Assembly: GCA_032622095.1 (NCBI GenBank)
Contig: CP136069.1
Span: forward strand, 123,988,126 to 124,052,125
DNA length: 64,000 nucleotides
Source: Siphonodentalium dalli
Taxonomy: Eukaryota > Mollusca > Scaphopoda > Gadilida > Siphonodentaliidae
Reading direction: 5' to 3'
Shown: piece after piece, positions 18,663 through 26,850 of the stretch
How positions within the stretch are numbered: position 1 is the first letter of the stretch
Layout of the letters: every line of letters begins with the position of its first letter
Translations under genes and position numbers: made by a program
The notes under the pieces: model-generated
Database searches by the model: none
Seen by the model: only the letters and a program-made list of their open reading frames with translations
What the model was told of the DNA's origin: nothing

Positions 18663-19025
18663 ATGCCTTCAAAAACTAAGAGCCGGAAAGCACCGCTGAT
18701 AAAAAAATATGGTGAGTTGATTGTTGCAATGAGTAAAGTTCCATCTGCATATAAAAAGAAAATGATCAACGATGCTCCGAAACAAGTGATGGATTGCATT
18801 TCAGAATGTTGTCAAAATCTTTTAAAAGGTAATGTAAAACTGAATGAAGCTCAGAACCGCAAGTTACATTCGAAGCGTAAACATATCAGATATCTTGCAG
18901 ACAAGAACAAACCTTTGCAACAAAAGAAGAAAATTTTGAATCAAAAAGGTGGCTTTTTACCATTATTATTTCTTGCTCCATTGATTAGCAAAACATTAGG
19001 TGCAGTTGTTAAAAATATTTTGTAA
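18663..19025 (+). CDS. small basic virion protein, PX-like candidate
   Basis: A 120-residue, highly basic protein. The helical centre contains CISECCQNLLKGNVKLNEAQ and KLHSKRKHIRYLADK, followed by KKKILNQKGGFLPLLFLAPL and a short hydrophobic end. This architecture (lysine-rich body, QKGGFLP, hydrophobic tail) is familiar from small proteins of metazoan Polintons and resembles adenovirus core or membrane-lytic peptides. Two start codons are possible (18,657 is outside this frame's best context; 18,663 reads MPSKTKSRK). It lies in the capsid-gene cluster. Exact function is not established. Confidence 0.75.
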   Translation: MPSKTKSRKAPLIKKYGELIVAMSKVPSAYKKKMINDAPKQVMDCISECCQNLLKGNVKLNEAQNRKLHSKRKHIRYLADKNKPLQQKKKILNQKGGFLPLLFLAPLISKTLGAVVKNIL

Positions 19026-19045
19026 AAACTAAATCTCAAATAAAT

Positions 19046-19753
19046 ATGAAGAAAATGGTTATTGTACCATTCAGAATGTTGGAAGATTTCAAACAATGGG
19101 AAATGTCAGAAATGAATAAACCTCAATTACCTCCTGATCCTGCAATTTCAAATGTTTCAGATTCTTACAAAGAATTGAAATCAGTTTATGATAAAAATAT
19201 TTCTGAATCAGAAAAGTCACAGTTATTTGGAGAAAATTTGTACAAATTGAAAACTTCACAAAAATCTTTAAATTCAAAATTCAGATTACCTGAACAAAAG
19301 TTATCTGAAAACTTTGGGAAAATGAGTGACCATATATTGGAAAGTGTGCCATCTAAATTTCGTGGTAAAGCACAACAAATTTTATCATTGTTGTCAACTA
19401 ATCCTAAACTTAGATGGGATGATCGTGGACAATTAATTTATGGAACAGAAACAGTTACTGGATCAAATATAATTGATTTGATAAACGATGTTGTTCGTCA
19501 CCGAAAAGGTTTTAACCCAGTTGGTTATGAAACATTCCTACGTGGATTGGGGGAACTTAATATACCACAAGATTATGTAGGTAACAGGGATCGATGGCTG
19601 TGGATGCAAAGACATTTAAAAGGTCACACTGGTGATGAGTTTCATACACCTCATGCAACTCCTATCAGTGGCAAGTCAAGAAAACGTTCAGTTGATATTT
19701 TAACACCAGAAACCAGAAAAACTATTTTGAAAGGATGGTCCTCACTTACATAA
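19046..19753 (+). CDS. conserved Polinton protein of unknown function
   Basis: A 235-residue protein. The N-terminal half is helical and charged, with a probable coiled coil around residues 35-105. The C-terminal half has SVPSKFRGKAQQILSLLSTN, LRWDDRGQLIYG, SNIIDLINDVVRHRKGFNPV and FLRGLGELNIPQD, a block I associate with a widespread but unnamed Polinton gene. The end overlaps the integrase start by 19 bp, suggesting co-transcription. A minor structural or packaging role is inferred from position only. Confidence 0.8.
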   Translation: MKKMVIVPFRMLEDFKQWEMSEMNKPQLPPDPAISNVSDSYKELKSVYDKNISESEKSQLFGENLYKLKTSQKSLNSKFRLPEQKLSENFGKMSDHILESVPSKFRGKAQQILSLLSTNPKLRWDDRGQLIYGTETVTGSNIIDLINDVVRHRKGFNPVGYETFLRGLGELNIPQDYVGNRDRWLWMQRHLKGHTGDEFHTPHATPISGKSRKRSVDILTPETRKTILKGWSSLT

Positions 19754-20829
19754 AATTTGACAAACTTCTAACTGAAATTTACTACAATCCAAAAGAAGTT
19801 GGTGGTTTCAGTGGAGCAAATCAACTTTTTAAAAATGCAAAAGAAACAAATAACAAAATTAAACTTTCAGATGTTAAAAAATGGTTACAATGGCAAAAAA
19901 CATATACTTTGCACAAACCAATTGTTCGGAAATTTCGCAGACGTAAAACTATTGTTGCAGGAATTGATATTCAGTGGCAAGCTGATCTGGCAGATTTGCA
20001 AACTTTGCAAAAGCACAATGACAATTACAGATATTTACTTTGTGTTATTGATGTGTTCTCAAAATTTGCATGGGTTGAAAAAATTAAAGATAAAACTGGT
20101 AAAACTTTAGTTAAAACATTTCAGAAAATTCTAAAATCATCAAAACGAAAACCAGCTTCATTTCAATCTGACAAAGGTTCAGAATTCAAAAATAAATTAT
20201 TTTTACAATTTTTGAAATCTAAGAAAATTCATTTTTTCACAACAGAGAATCCAGAGACAAAAGCAAGTATAGTTGAACGTTTTCAACGGACATTGAAAAC
20301 AAAGATGTGGAAATATTTTACACATAATCAAACTTTGAAATACGTTGATGTTTTGCACGATTTTGTGAATTCTTACAACAAAAGTTTTCATAGAAGTATT
20401 AAGATGGCACCAGTTTTAGTAACTCGAGAAAATGAAATTGAAGTTTCCAGAAATCTTTATGGAAAGTTAAAAACGAAAAAAGATAAGATGTTGAAAGTTG
20501 GAGATTTTGTTAGAATAAATAAAACAAAGAGAACTTTTGATAAAGGATATCTTCCAAATTGGACAAAAGAAATTTTCAAAATTAGTAGAGTTTGTAAAAG
20601 TACACCATTAACTTACAAATTAGTAGATTTAGATGGTGAAAACATCGCAGGATCATTTTATGGTAAAGAAATTCAACATATAAAAGATAATAAAGTTTAC
20701 GAAATTGAATCAGTTGTTGGTAAACGTTCAAGAAAAGTTGCTGGTAAATCAGTTAGAGAAATTAAAGTTCATTGGGCTGGTTATCCTAAAAAATTTGACA
20801 GTTGGATACCTGCCACAAATTTGGTATAA
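19735..20829 (+). CDS. INT: retroviral-type integrase with C-terminal chromodomain
   Basis: A 364-residue DDE integrase, expected to insert the element and create the 6-bp duplication seen here. The catalytic core has D84 (WQADLADL), D146 (FQSDKGSEF) and E181 (SIVERFQ); the last two are 35 residues apart, giving D,D35E. An SH3-like DNA-binding region lies around residues 255-310. A chromodomain (about 318-364, with KVHWAGYPKKFDSWIPATNL) ends the protein. Chromodomains bind modified histone tails and can direct insertion. The start at 19,735 overlaps the upstream gene and gives the usual GGFSGANQLF zone near residue 25. The frame is intact. Confidence 0.96.
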   Translation: MVLTYIKFDKLLTEIYYNPKEVGGFSGANQLFKNAKETNNKIKLSDVKKWLQWQKTYTLHKPIVRKFRRRKTIVAGIDIQWQADLADLQTLQKHNDNYRYLLCVIDVFSKFAWVEKIKDKTGKTLVKTFQKILKSSKRKPASFQSDKGSEFKNKLFLQFLKSKKIHFFTTENPETKASIVERFQRTLKTKMWKYFTHNQTLKYVDVLHDFVNSYNKSFHRSIKMAPVLVTRENEIEVSRNLYGKLKTKKDKMLKVGDFVRINKTKRTFDKGYLPNWTKEIFKISRVCKSTPLTYKLVDLDGENIAGSFYGKEIQHIKDNKVYEIESVVGKRSRKVAGKSVREIKVHWAGYPKKFDSWIPATNLV

Positions 20830-20839
20830 AACTTTTAAC

Positions 20840-21103
20840 ATGTCTCAAAATGGTTCAGTTGGTCTCGATGCTCCATCACAATTTCAAATCTGTGGAGAAA
20901 AAATTGCAAAAAATCAAGTAACATATTTTACACAAATTATTATAATTGTTGGTATAATCGCTACAGCAATTGTTCATTTAAGTTTACAAAGTGAAAATAA
21001 CGAACTGTGGTTAATTTTACTCAGTAGTTCTTTGGGGTACATTTTACCAACACCGCGTTTGAAATATTTGAAAAATCAGTCGGCAGAAATTTTGAAAGTA
21101 TGA
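20840..21103 (+). CDS. small protein with two predicted membrane helices
   Basis: An 87-residue protein. ATG at 20,840 follows the integrase stop; a longer in-frame ORF upstream lies inside the integrase gene. FTQIIIIVGIIATAIVHLSL (about 30-49) and LWLILLSSSLGYILPTP (about 55-72) are hydrophobic enough to span membrane. A small two-helix membrane protein is a recurring feature of Polintons; its job is unknown. The stop overlaps the next start as ATGA, which supports coupled expression or shared ancestry of the gene order. Confidence 0.8.
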   Translation: MSQNGSVGLDAPSQFQICGEKIAKNQVTYFTQIIIIVGIIATAIVHLSLQSENNELWLILLSSSLGYILPTPRLKYLKNQSAEILKV

Positions 21104-21951
21104 ATCCTTTCTACATTACAATTCCGAGCGACAGTTCGATGGTAATGTATCCAAACAATACTCAATGTTGTTTTACTGTACAATTACCAAAACCAGTTCA
21201 AATTGATAAAGAAAAATGGGAAGTTGCATTAGCCGAACTGATAACACCTTCAGAAACATACAATGTTACAGGGGATTCGTGTAAATTCAATTTGATTACA
21301 ACTGATGCAATATTACTGTCTGTTCTTCAAAATCGTTTTGAAGAAAAGATATTTAAGAGACCTGATGGCGTTCATGCACTTGAAATACAGATACAAAATG
21401 GTTCGTATACCTCTGCGACAGATTTAGTTGATACAATGCAAGATGTAATTGATGAAACACTTGGAGAAGCAATGCAAAACGAATACGGATTTCACATCGG
21501 GTACTCAAAAGGTACAAAACGTGTGAAAATTATTCGCAAGAGTTTAAGTAACACAAAACTAGGAATTGAATTACCACAATGTCTTTTGCACAAGTTGGGT
21601 TACAAAACTGAAAACGCTTCTGAAGATTTTTATTCAAATAATAGATTTCCGTTTGGTGTAGATTTGAATGTTGGTCATAATCTAATGTTTGTTTATTCTG
21701 ATATTGCCGATTACACATTTGTTGGAAATGTTGAAGTACAAATTTTACGAGTTGTTTCTTTCAGAAGTAAAAGAGATATCGACGGATTACATGTAAAACA
21801 TGAATTTTTAAATTTACATTATGTTCCAGTTTCAAAGTCATACTTTGACAAAATTAGTGTAAATATAAGTGGCGACACAGGAAAATCAATTCAGTTTATC
21901 GGTGGTAAGTCTTTGGTGAAGCTACATTTCAGAAAACGAGAGGAGTTCTAA
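21100..21951 (+). CDS. mCP: minor capsid (penton) protein, single jelly-roll
   Basis: A 283-residue protein. The opening FYITIPSDSSMVMYPNNTQC, then FTVQLPKPVQIDKEKWEVAL and LITPSETYNV, is the pattern of Polinton and adintovirus penton-like proteins: thin beta strands with a WEVAL strand near residue 45. The remainder alternates short strands (VKIIRKSL, HNLMFVYSDI, VEVQILRVV), consistent with a jelly-roll. It would form the five-fold vertices. It sits just before a small basic protein and the major capsid gene, as in other Polintons. The frame is complete. Confidence 0.88.
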   Translation: MNPFYITIPSDSSMVMYPNNTQCCFTVQLPKPVQIDKEKWEVALAELITPSETYNVTGDSCKFNLITTDAILLSVLQNRFEEKIFKRPDGVHALEIQIQNGSYTSATDLVDTMQDVIDETLGEAMQNEYGFHIGYSKGTKRVKIIRKSLSNTKLGIELPQCLLHKLGYKTENASEDFYSNNRFPFGVDLNVGHNLMFVYSDIADYTFVGNVEVQILRVVSFRSKRDIDGLHVKHEFLNLHYVPVSKSYFDKISVNISGDTGKSIQFIGGKSLVKLHFRKREEF

Positions 21952-21956
21952 AAACA

Positions 21957-22331
21957 ATGTTCCCCGTGTATAGAGGCGTACCACGGCAATATGGTAATGG
22001 TATTGGTTCAATTTTCAAATCAGTTATGAGATCTGCTATACCATTTCTAAAACCGCTTGGTCGGACAGCTTTACAACTTGCGAAAAAACACACTTTTGGT
22101 GTTGCAGATGAAATTATTAATCAAGGTAAAAGTCCGAAAGAAGCGTTGATGTCTGAAGGTAAAAAAGCTTTAAAATCTTTTGGCACACAAGCTAAAAATC
22201 AAATTTTGAACTCGAGAAAAAAACCTAGAAAAAGAGTAGCGACTTCAAAAATGAATCATTCAGCTGTCAAACGCCGAAAAAGTCAGTCGAAAAATCATCC
22301 TAGCAGTCGAGCTCTTGATATTTTTGATTAA
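21957..22331 (+). CDS. small basic protein, PX/pVI-like candidate
   Basis: A 124-residue basic protein. YRGVPRQYGNGIGSIFKSVM at the start followed by SAIPFLKPLGRTALQLAK forms a Gly-rich then amphipathic segment. The C-terminal half is lysine/arginine-rich (SRKKPRKRVA, AVKRRKSQSKN), fitting contact with packaged DNA. The same layout is common for the gene between penton and major capsid in Polintons and has been likened to adenovirus core or pVI proteins. It is separated by 5 bp from the upstream gene and 2 bp from the major capsid gene. Confidence 0.8.
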   Translation: MFPVYRGVPRQYGNGIGSIFKSVMRSAIPFLKPLGRTALQLAKKHTFGVADEIINQGKSPKEALMSEGKKALKSFGTQAKNQILNSRKKPRKRVATSKMNHSAVKRRKSQSKNHPSSRALDIFD

Positions 22332-22333
22332 TC

Positions 22334-23638
22334 ATGGCACAAATGGTAAATGGATCATGCGAATGCAATAAATCGGAACTTGATATAACACATGTTCCAC
22401 CAACGGTGGCTACAATGTCAGAATCGCAGTGGATCGAAAATCATCCTATTGCACCGCTGAATAATTCTGCTCCGATAGAGTTTGTCATACCATCTCAAAC
22501 CGAAAAGTGGACAGATATTAATCAATCTTATCTTTATGTGAAATTCAAAATTACAAAAAAAGATGGAACTAATTTGGTAGCTGCTACGGAATTAGCACCT
22601 GTTAACAATTTCTTTCATAGCATGTTCAGCAGTATCGATGTTTACTTGAACAACAAATTGATAACTTCGAATTCTGACACTTACCCATACCGAGCATATT
22701 TCGAAAATCTGTTGGGATACTCTCAAGAATATAAAGATAATCAATTAGCAAATTTAGAAATGTGGTATGGCGATACAGCAGAACAATTTGAAGAGAGCAC
22801 CAAAGGTGGTACTAATGCTGGATTAACTTCTAGAGAAAGTTTGATCACTGGTAGTAAATTTGTTGAACTATGCGGACGCTTACACACCGATCTGTTTCTT
22901 CAAGAAAAATATTTACCAAATGGAATTGAAATTCGTATCAGATTAAACAGATCACCATCAAAATTTTGCCTCATTGGCTCCGAGGATGGACAAATTGTTT
23001 TCGAATCAGCAGTGTTCCATGTCAGAACAGTTAGTCTCTTTCCAGCGGTCTCAAATAAATTAAATCAAGAAATTGCCCAGTCAAAAATGAAACTACCTAT
23101 CAGACGAGTAGAAATAAAAACTTTCACAATTAGTACTGGACTTAGATCAAAAATTGAAGACCACTTATTTCAAGGACAATTACCAAAGAGACTTTTTATT
23201 GCGTTGGTCGAAAATAAAGATATGAATGGAGATTTGGGTACCAATCCATTCCACTTCAAACATTTCAGTTTGAATAAATTGGAAGTTAGTCAAGACGGTC
23301 ATACAATACATAACCGTCCATTTGAACCAAACTTCGCAACAAAACAATGTCTCAGATCATATTTATCTTTGTATCAATCTTTAGGAATGTTTGGTGTTAA
23401 CAAATCAATTGGCATTAATTTAAAAGAATATATGAATGGATATTGTTTGTGGGGTTTCGACTTGACACCGGACCAAGGAAGCGACGAGGGACATCTACAT
23501 CCTATAAAGACAGGGAACCTGCGTTTGGAGCTTCAGTTCTTGACAGCTCTCACTACAGCCGTCAACGTTTTGGTGTATGCTGAATTCGACAGTGAAATAG
23601 AGATCACAGCTTTGAGAGAAGTGCTTACTGACTATTAG
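22334..23638 (+). CDS. MCP: major capsid protein, double jelly-roll
   Basis: A 434-residue protein of the Polinton hexon type. Recognisable parts are the opening SQWIENHPIAPLNNSAPIEF, then YLYVKFKITK, APVNNFFHSMFSSIDVYLNN (about residues 87-107), SDTYPYRAYFENLLGY, LHTDLFLQEKYLPNGIEIRI in mid-protein, and ALTTAVNVLVYAEFDSEIEI at the end. The length fits two jelly-roll domains in tandem. It would build the capsid facets. The frame is complete and packed tightly between neighbours (2 bp and 1 bp spacing), indicating an operon-like cluster. Confidence 0.95.
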   Translation: MAQMVNGSCECNKSELDITHVPPTVATMSESQWIENHPIAPLNNSAPIEFVIPSQTEKWTDINQSYLYVKFKITKKDGTNLVAATELAPVNNFFHSMFSSIDVYLNNKLITSNSDTYPYRAYFENLLGYSQEYKDNQLANLEMWYGDTAEQFEESTKGGTNAGLTSRESLITGSKFVELCGRLHTDLFLQEKYLPNGIEIRIRLNRSPSKFCLIGSEDGQIVFESAVFHVRTVSLFPAVSNKLNQEIAQSKMKLPIRRVEIKTFTISTGLRSKIEDHLFQGQLPKRLFIALVENKDMNGDLGTNPFHFKHFSLNKLEVSQDGHTIHNRPFEPNFATKQCLRSYLSLYQSLGMFGVNKSIGINLKEYMNGYCLWGFDLTPDQGSDEGHLHPIKTGNLRLELQFLTALTTAVNVLVYAEFDSEIEITALREVLTDY

Positions 23639-23639
23639 G

Positions 23640-24098
23640 ATGGAGTTCACAACACAGCTATGGAACTACTATGAAGAATACCGACGTTCACAACACGTTG
23701 CTCCGAGATTAAAACTGATCTTGGACACACTCAACAACGCTACGATTGAAGAACTACAAGAAATTATTCGCAAGGAAGTGTCAGCAAACTGTGAAGGATG
23801 TAAAATAGAACATCCTAGTCAACGTGAACATGTTCTGTGTTTGTTCTCTACAACTGATGATTGGACAAACCAGTTTATCGACTTAGCGCTGATTAAAATT
23901 GACATATACAATGTTATGGAAAGATGGTTCCCGAAGCTGATGGAGTTAAACCCACACTGCAAGGAGAAGTTCGAAGCATACCTTATGTGGGATCATCTGA
24001 GAAACAGTTTGGAGCTCAACCGCAAAAAATTCGATGCAGAGTGGACTCTGATGTGGTCACAGCGAGTCAAAGAGAATTACAACGATGCAGACAGCTGA
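23640..24098 (+). CDS. unknown 152-residue protein after the major capsid gene
   Basis: The start follows the capsid stop by one base, and the end overlaps the protease start by 14 bp. The N-terminal half is helical (WNYYEEYRRSQH, LKLILDTLNNATIEELQEII). The centre CEGCKIEHPSQREHVLCLF has two cysteines, two histidines and a further cysteine that could bind zinc. The C-terminal half is helical and aromatic (VMERWFPKLMELNPHC, AYLMWDHLRNSLELN). I do not know a function. The position between capsid and protease suggests a late or morphogenesis role. Confidence 0.75.
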   Translation: MEFTTQLWNYYEEYRRSQHVAPRLKLILDTLNNATIEELQEIIRKEVSANCEGCKIEHPSQREHVLCLFSTTDDWTNQFIDLALIKIDIYNVMERWFPKLMELNPHCKEKFEAYLMWDHLRNSLELNRKKFDAEWTLMWSQRVKENYNDADS

Positions 24099-24402
24099 AC
24101 TTCAATATATTCTGGACAATTCCTGGTTGTGTAAACTTAACACACATGTTTGTGCTAGAGATCTGTTACCAGAGAAGAAACCACAGCATATTCAAGCATA
24201 TATTGTGAACACGCACTCATCGGATCAGCCAGGAGAACACTGGACATTGATGTTATTCAAGGGAAGATCAGCTGTATACTTCGACTCATTTGGACTACCA
24301 CCACCGAGACGATATATGTTACCATTCATAAAAAGGAACTCATCAGCATGGACTATGAATACAACACGATATCAACATCGTGCGACAAATGTGTGTGGAT
24401 TA
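24085..24402 (+). pseudogene. PRO: adenain-like cysteine protease, first 106 codons (gene split by Helitron)
   Basis: This is the N-terminal two-thirds of the maturation protease typical of Polintons and adenoviruses. Catalytic candidates are H52 (GEHWTLML), D67 (YFDSFG), Q97 (RYQHRA) and C104 (NVCGL), in the right order and spacing. The open frame runs on to a stop at 24,474, but from 24,403 it reads into an inserted Helitron-like element. The true gene is therefore broken after codon 106, two residues past the catalytic cysteine. The remaining 51 codons lie at 25,212-25,367 in the same frame. The start overlaps the upstream gene by 14 bp. The insertion probably inactivates this copy unless the insert is removed or the tail is dispensable. 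Confidence 0.92.
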
Positions 24403-25211
24403 TCTCTTCTATATATTTTGAGAACTCCTTGTATTCGAGAGATAGCCCACACCCTCCGGACCTCAATGATATGATCGTGAATGAGTATTGATATACCCCA
24501 CTAAACTTTGACAAACACCAGTAATGGTGTGTAGATCATTTACATATCTCTCCTATATATTTTAATACAATCTATCTAATTTACATATCTCTCTTATATA
24601 TTTATGTTTGTGTGTGTGTTGTACTTCATACAAATCTACGATTCTCGACCGATCGGGACGAAACTTGGTACGTGTGTGTAGTTTGACCAGGCGGTGGTCG
24701 TTGTCGTATTCGTGAGCCCGTGCGACGCCCGTGCAGCGCATGCGCAGACGAGATCTCGGAAACGGGTGGAGCTATCGACTTGAAATTTGCTATGTGAATG
24801 TATCTTGCGCCGGGTACAAATTTTATCGGGTCGCCGAGCCCGTGCGACGCCCGTGCAGCGCATGCGCAGACGAGATCTCGGAAACGGGTGGAGCTATCGA
24901 CTTGAAATTTGCTATGTGAATGTATCTTGCGCCAGGTACAAATTTTATCGGGTCGCCGAGCCCGTGCGACGCCCGTGCAGCGCATGTGCAGACGAGATCT
25001 CGGAAACGGGTGGAGCTATCGACTTGAAATTTGGCATGTGAATGTATCTTGCGCCGGGTACAAATTTTCATGCGCAGACCAGATCTCGGAAACTGGTGGA
25101 GCTACCGGGTACAAATTTTTCTTATTGAAACGCGTGGAGCTAAAAATTAAAAAAAAATATATATAAATGTCATGTTTCGGACAAGCCGCCGGTGGCGGGC
25201 TAACCTGCTAG
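24403..25211 (+). mobile_element. Helitron-like element (809 bp) inside the protease gene
   Basis: Starts TCTCTTCTATATATTTTGAG after an A. It ends with hairpin GCCGCCGGTGGCGGGC (25,185-25,200), TAACCTGCTAG, and is followed by T. No target bases were duplicated, as expected for Helitrons. It contains about three 122-bp tandem units (AGACGAGATCTCGGAAACGG; GCATGCGCAGACG) and two further internal TCTC-TATATATTTT starts near 24,547 and 24,588. It encodes no transposase. It matches the outer element (7,839-8,088 plus 26,215-26,748) over its length, in opposite orientation. Confidence 0.9.
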
Positions 25212-25367
25212 TATTGTATATTCGCACTCCACCACATGATGAAAGGAAAGAGGATGAAAATATTATTCAATTCTCGGGATTTCTTCAAGAATGACAGAAC
25301 AATAGTTCGATGGTTTGGAAAGCACTATGGTCGATTATACAGAAAAGCAAATTTGCTGTTGAATTAA
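25212..25367 (+). pseudogene. PRO: adenain-like protease, last 51 codons after the Helitron
   Basis: The sequence from 25,212 continues the codon phase of 24,085-24,402, stays open for 51 codons and ends at TAA (25,365-25,367). It is rich in aromatic and basic residues (FGKHYGRLYRK), as expected for the C-terminal helix region of these proteases. It has no start codon of its own in a useful position. Together with the upstream piece the gene would have had 157 codons, within the range of Polinton proteases. Confidence 0.88.
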
Positions 25368-25747
25368 ACTTCACCAGGACATCGACGGCTGATATACATA
25401 CAACGCAAAGAAGACGAAGATAACAACGAATGTGTCAACAACTCCACAAAATAGACTCTTTTGTTATTGATTCAGCGTAGGATGTTGTAGGATGTTGTAG
25501 GATGTTCAATTAAGTTTCTTCAAATCTGAGACCTTGTTTTGTACATAAATTATTGTTCTTTGTTAATATTATTGATGTATAATAATATATTATTGTTCAT
25601 TGTTCTTGTTCTTGTTTTTGAAAAATAAATGATAAATTTCAACAAAATCGTTTTCACTGTAGGATCCCCACCAATTGATTCTGTTCGTGTCGATGTGTCA
25701 TCTCTGGTCAGAATTATACAAACTTTAAAATTAGTAATGAAAAAATG
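25368..25747 (+). other. Polinton non-coding tail before the right terminal repeat
   Basis: Holds three AGGATGTTGT repeats at about 25,480-25,506 and an AATAAA at 25,624-25,629 that could end the rightward transcript. The ORFs here have no recognisable content. Confidence 0.7.
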
Positions 25748-26214
25748 TCTAAGTCCATTTTCATTTTTTCCGATCAGAAATATCACATCAATGACAGGAA
25801 TATATATCCTCAGGGGGGAACTATGGCCCAGTACCCATCAGTGGGGGCACTATGGCCCAGTACCCCCCAGTGGGGGGCACTATGGCCCAGTACCCCCCAG
25901 TGGGGGGCACTATGGCCCAGTACCCCCCAGTGGGGGGCACTATGGCCCAGTATCGAATACTGGACCATAGATCGTCCAGTATTCGATACTGGGCCATAGT
26001 GCCCCCAGTGGGGGGCACTATGGCCCAGTATCGAATACTGGACGATCTATGGTCCAGTATTCGATACTGGGCCATAGTGCCCCCCACTGGGGGGTACTGG
26101 GCCATAGTGCCCCCCACTGGGGGGTACTGGGCCATAGTGCCCCCCACTGGGGGGTACTGTGCCATAGTGCCCCCCACTGGGGGGTACTGGGCCATAGTGC
26201 CCCCCATTACTACT
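25748..26214 (-). repeat. Polinton right terminal inverted repeat
   Basis: Reverse complement of 8,089-8,525, with one more 30-bp unit. It shares the unique inner part (CAATGACAGGAATAT), rightward units, a palindromic core (about 25,947-26,070) and inverse units, ending GTGCCCCCCATTACTACT. Few substitutions separate the two ends. Confidence 0.95.
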
Positions 26215-26220
26215 CCCGGC
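26215..26220. repeat. target site duplication, right copy (CCCGGC)
   Basis: Identical to 8,083-8,088. Immediately after it the Helitron repeat unit continues with GCAAGATACATTCACAT, so the pre-insertion site can be read without gaps. Confidence 0.95.
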
Positions 26221-26748
26221 GCAAGATACATTCACATAGCAAATTTCAAGTCGATAGCTCCATCCGTTTCCGAGATCTCGTCGGAGCATGCGCTGCACGG
26301 GCGTCGCACGGGCTCGGCGACCCGATGATATTTGTACCCGGCGCAAGATACATTCACATAGCAAATTTCAAGTCGATAGCTCCACCCGTTTCCGAGATCT
26401 CGAATGCGCATGCGCTGCACGGGCGTCGCACGGGCTCGCCAATACGACAACGACCACCGCCTGGTCAAACTACACACACGTACCAAGTTTCGTCCCGATC
26501 GGTCGAGAATCGTAGATTTGTATGAAGTACAACACACACACAAACATAAATATATAAGAGAGATATGTAAATTAGATAGATTGTATCAAAATATATAGGA
26601 GAGATATGTAAATGATCTACACACCATTACTGGTGTTTGTCAAAGTTTAGTGGGGTATATCAATACTCATTCACGATCATATCATTGAGGTCCGGAGGGT
26701 GTGGGCTATCTCTCGAATACAAGGAGTTCTCAAAATATATAGAAGAGA
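26215..26748 (-). mobile_element. outer Helitron-like element, 5' part (right of the Polinton)
   Basis: On the minus strand this starts TCTCTTCTATATATTTTGAG at 26,748 after an A, and is the reverse complement of 24,403 onward. Because it carries the same 5' segment as the copy in the protease gene, the short stretch reading like the protease ORF beyond 24,402 is Helitron sequence, not protease. Confidence 0.88.
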
Positions 26749-26850
26749 TAATGATATAGTACATAGTATTTTGGCAGCTACGAGCATTACATATGCTATA
26801 ATATTTTTCAATCAAGCTGATATCTCATTTGTGACCAAACTCATAATTGT
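26749..26850 (-). pseudogene. possible continuation of the LINE RT frame
   Basis: When the insertions are ignored, the minus-strand frame of the LINE (SDDQTGF) continues upstream without a stop for about 30 codons and has ISLIEKYYSIC, which loosely fits the RT block before SDDQTGF. Weak, but consistent with both insertions lying in the LINE. Confidence 0.35.

Larger units (their letters stand above)
8089..26214 (+). mobile_element. Polinton/Maverick, full length, 18,126 bp
   Basis: Termini are AGTAGTAATGGGGGGCAC and its complement, with inverted terminal repeats and a 6-bp target duplication. The gene set is diagnostic: protein-primed DNA polymerase B, D,D35E integrase, packaging ATPase, double and single jelly-roll capsid proteins, and adenain-like protease. 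With capsid genes present it is a virus-like transposon of the Polinton/adintovirus group. The two terminal repeats are almost identical and all core genes except the protease are open, which suggests recent insertion. The protease gene carries an 809-bp Helitron-like insert, so this copy could not mature particles on its own if that protease is needed. Confidence 0.97.

Noticed and set aside
19735-20829. Retrovirus or LTR retrotransposon
   Set aside because: No reverse transcriptase, gag or LTRs nearby; the integrase lies in a DNA-polymerase and capsid gene cluster with Polinton ends.
24085-24474. Protease gene ending at 24,474
   Set aside because: Codons after 24,402 are Helitron sequence, present also at 26,677-26,748 outside the Polinton.
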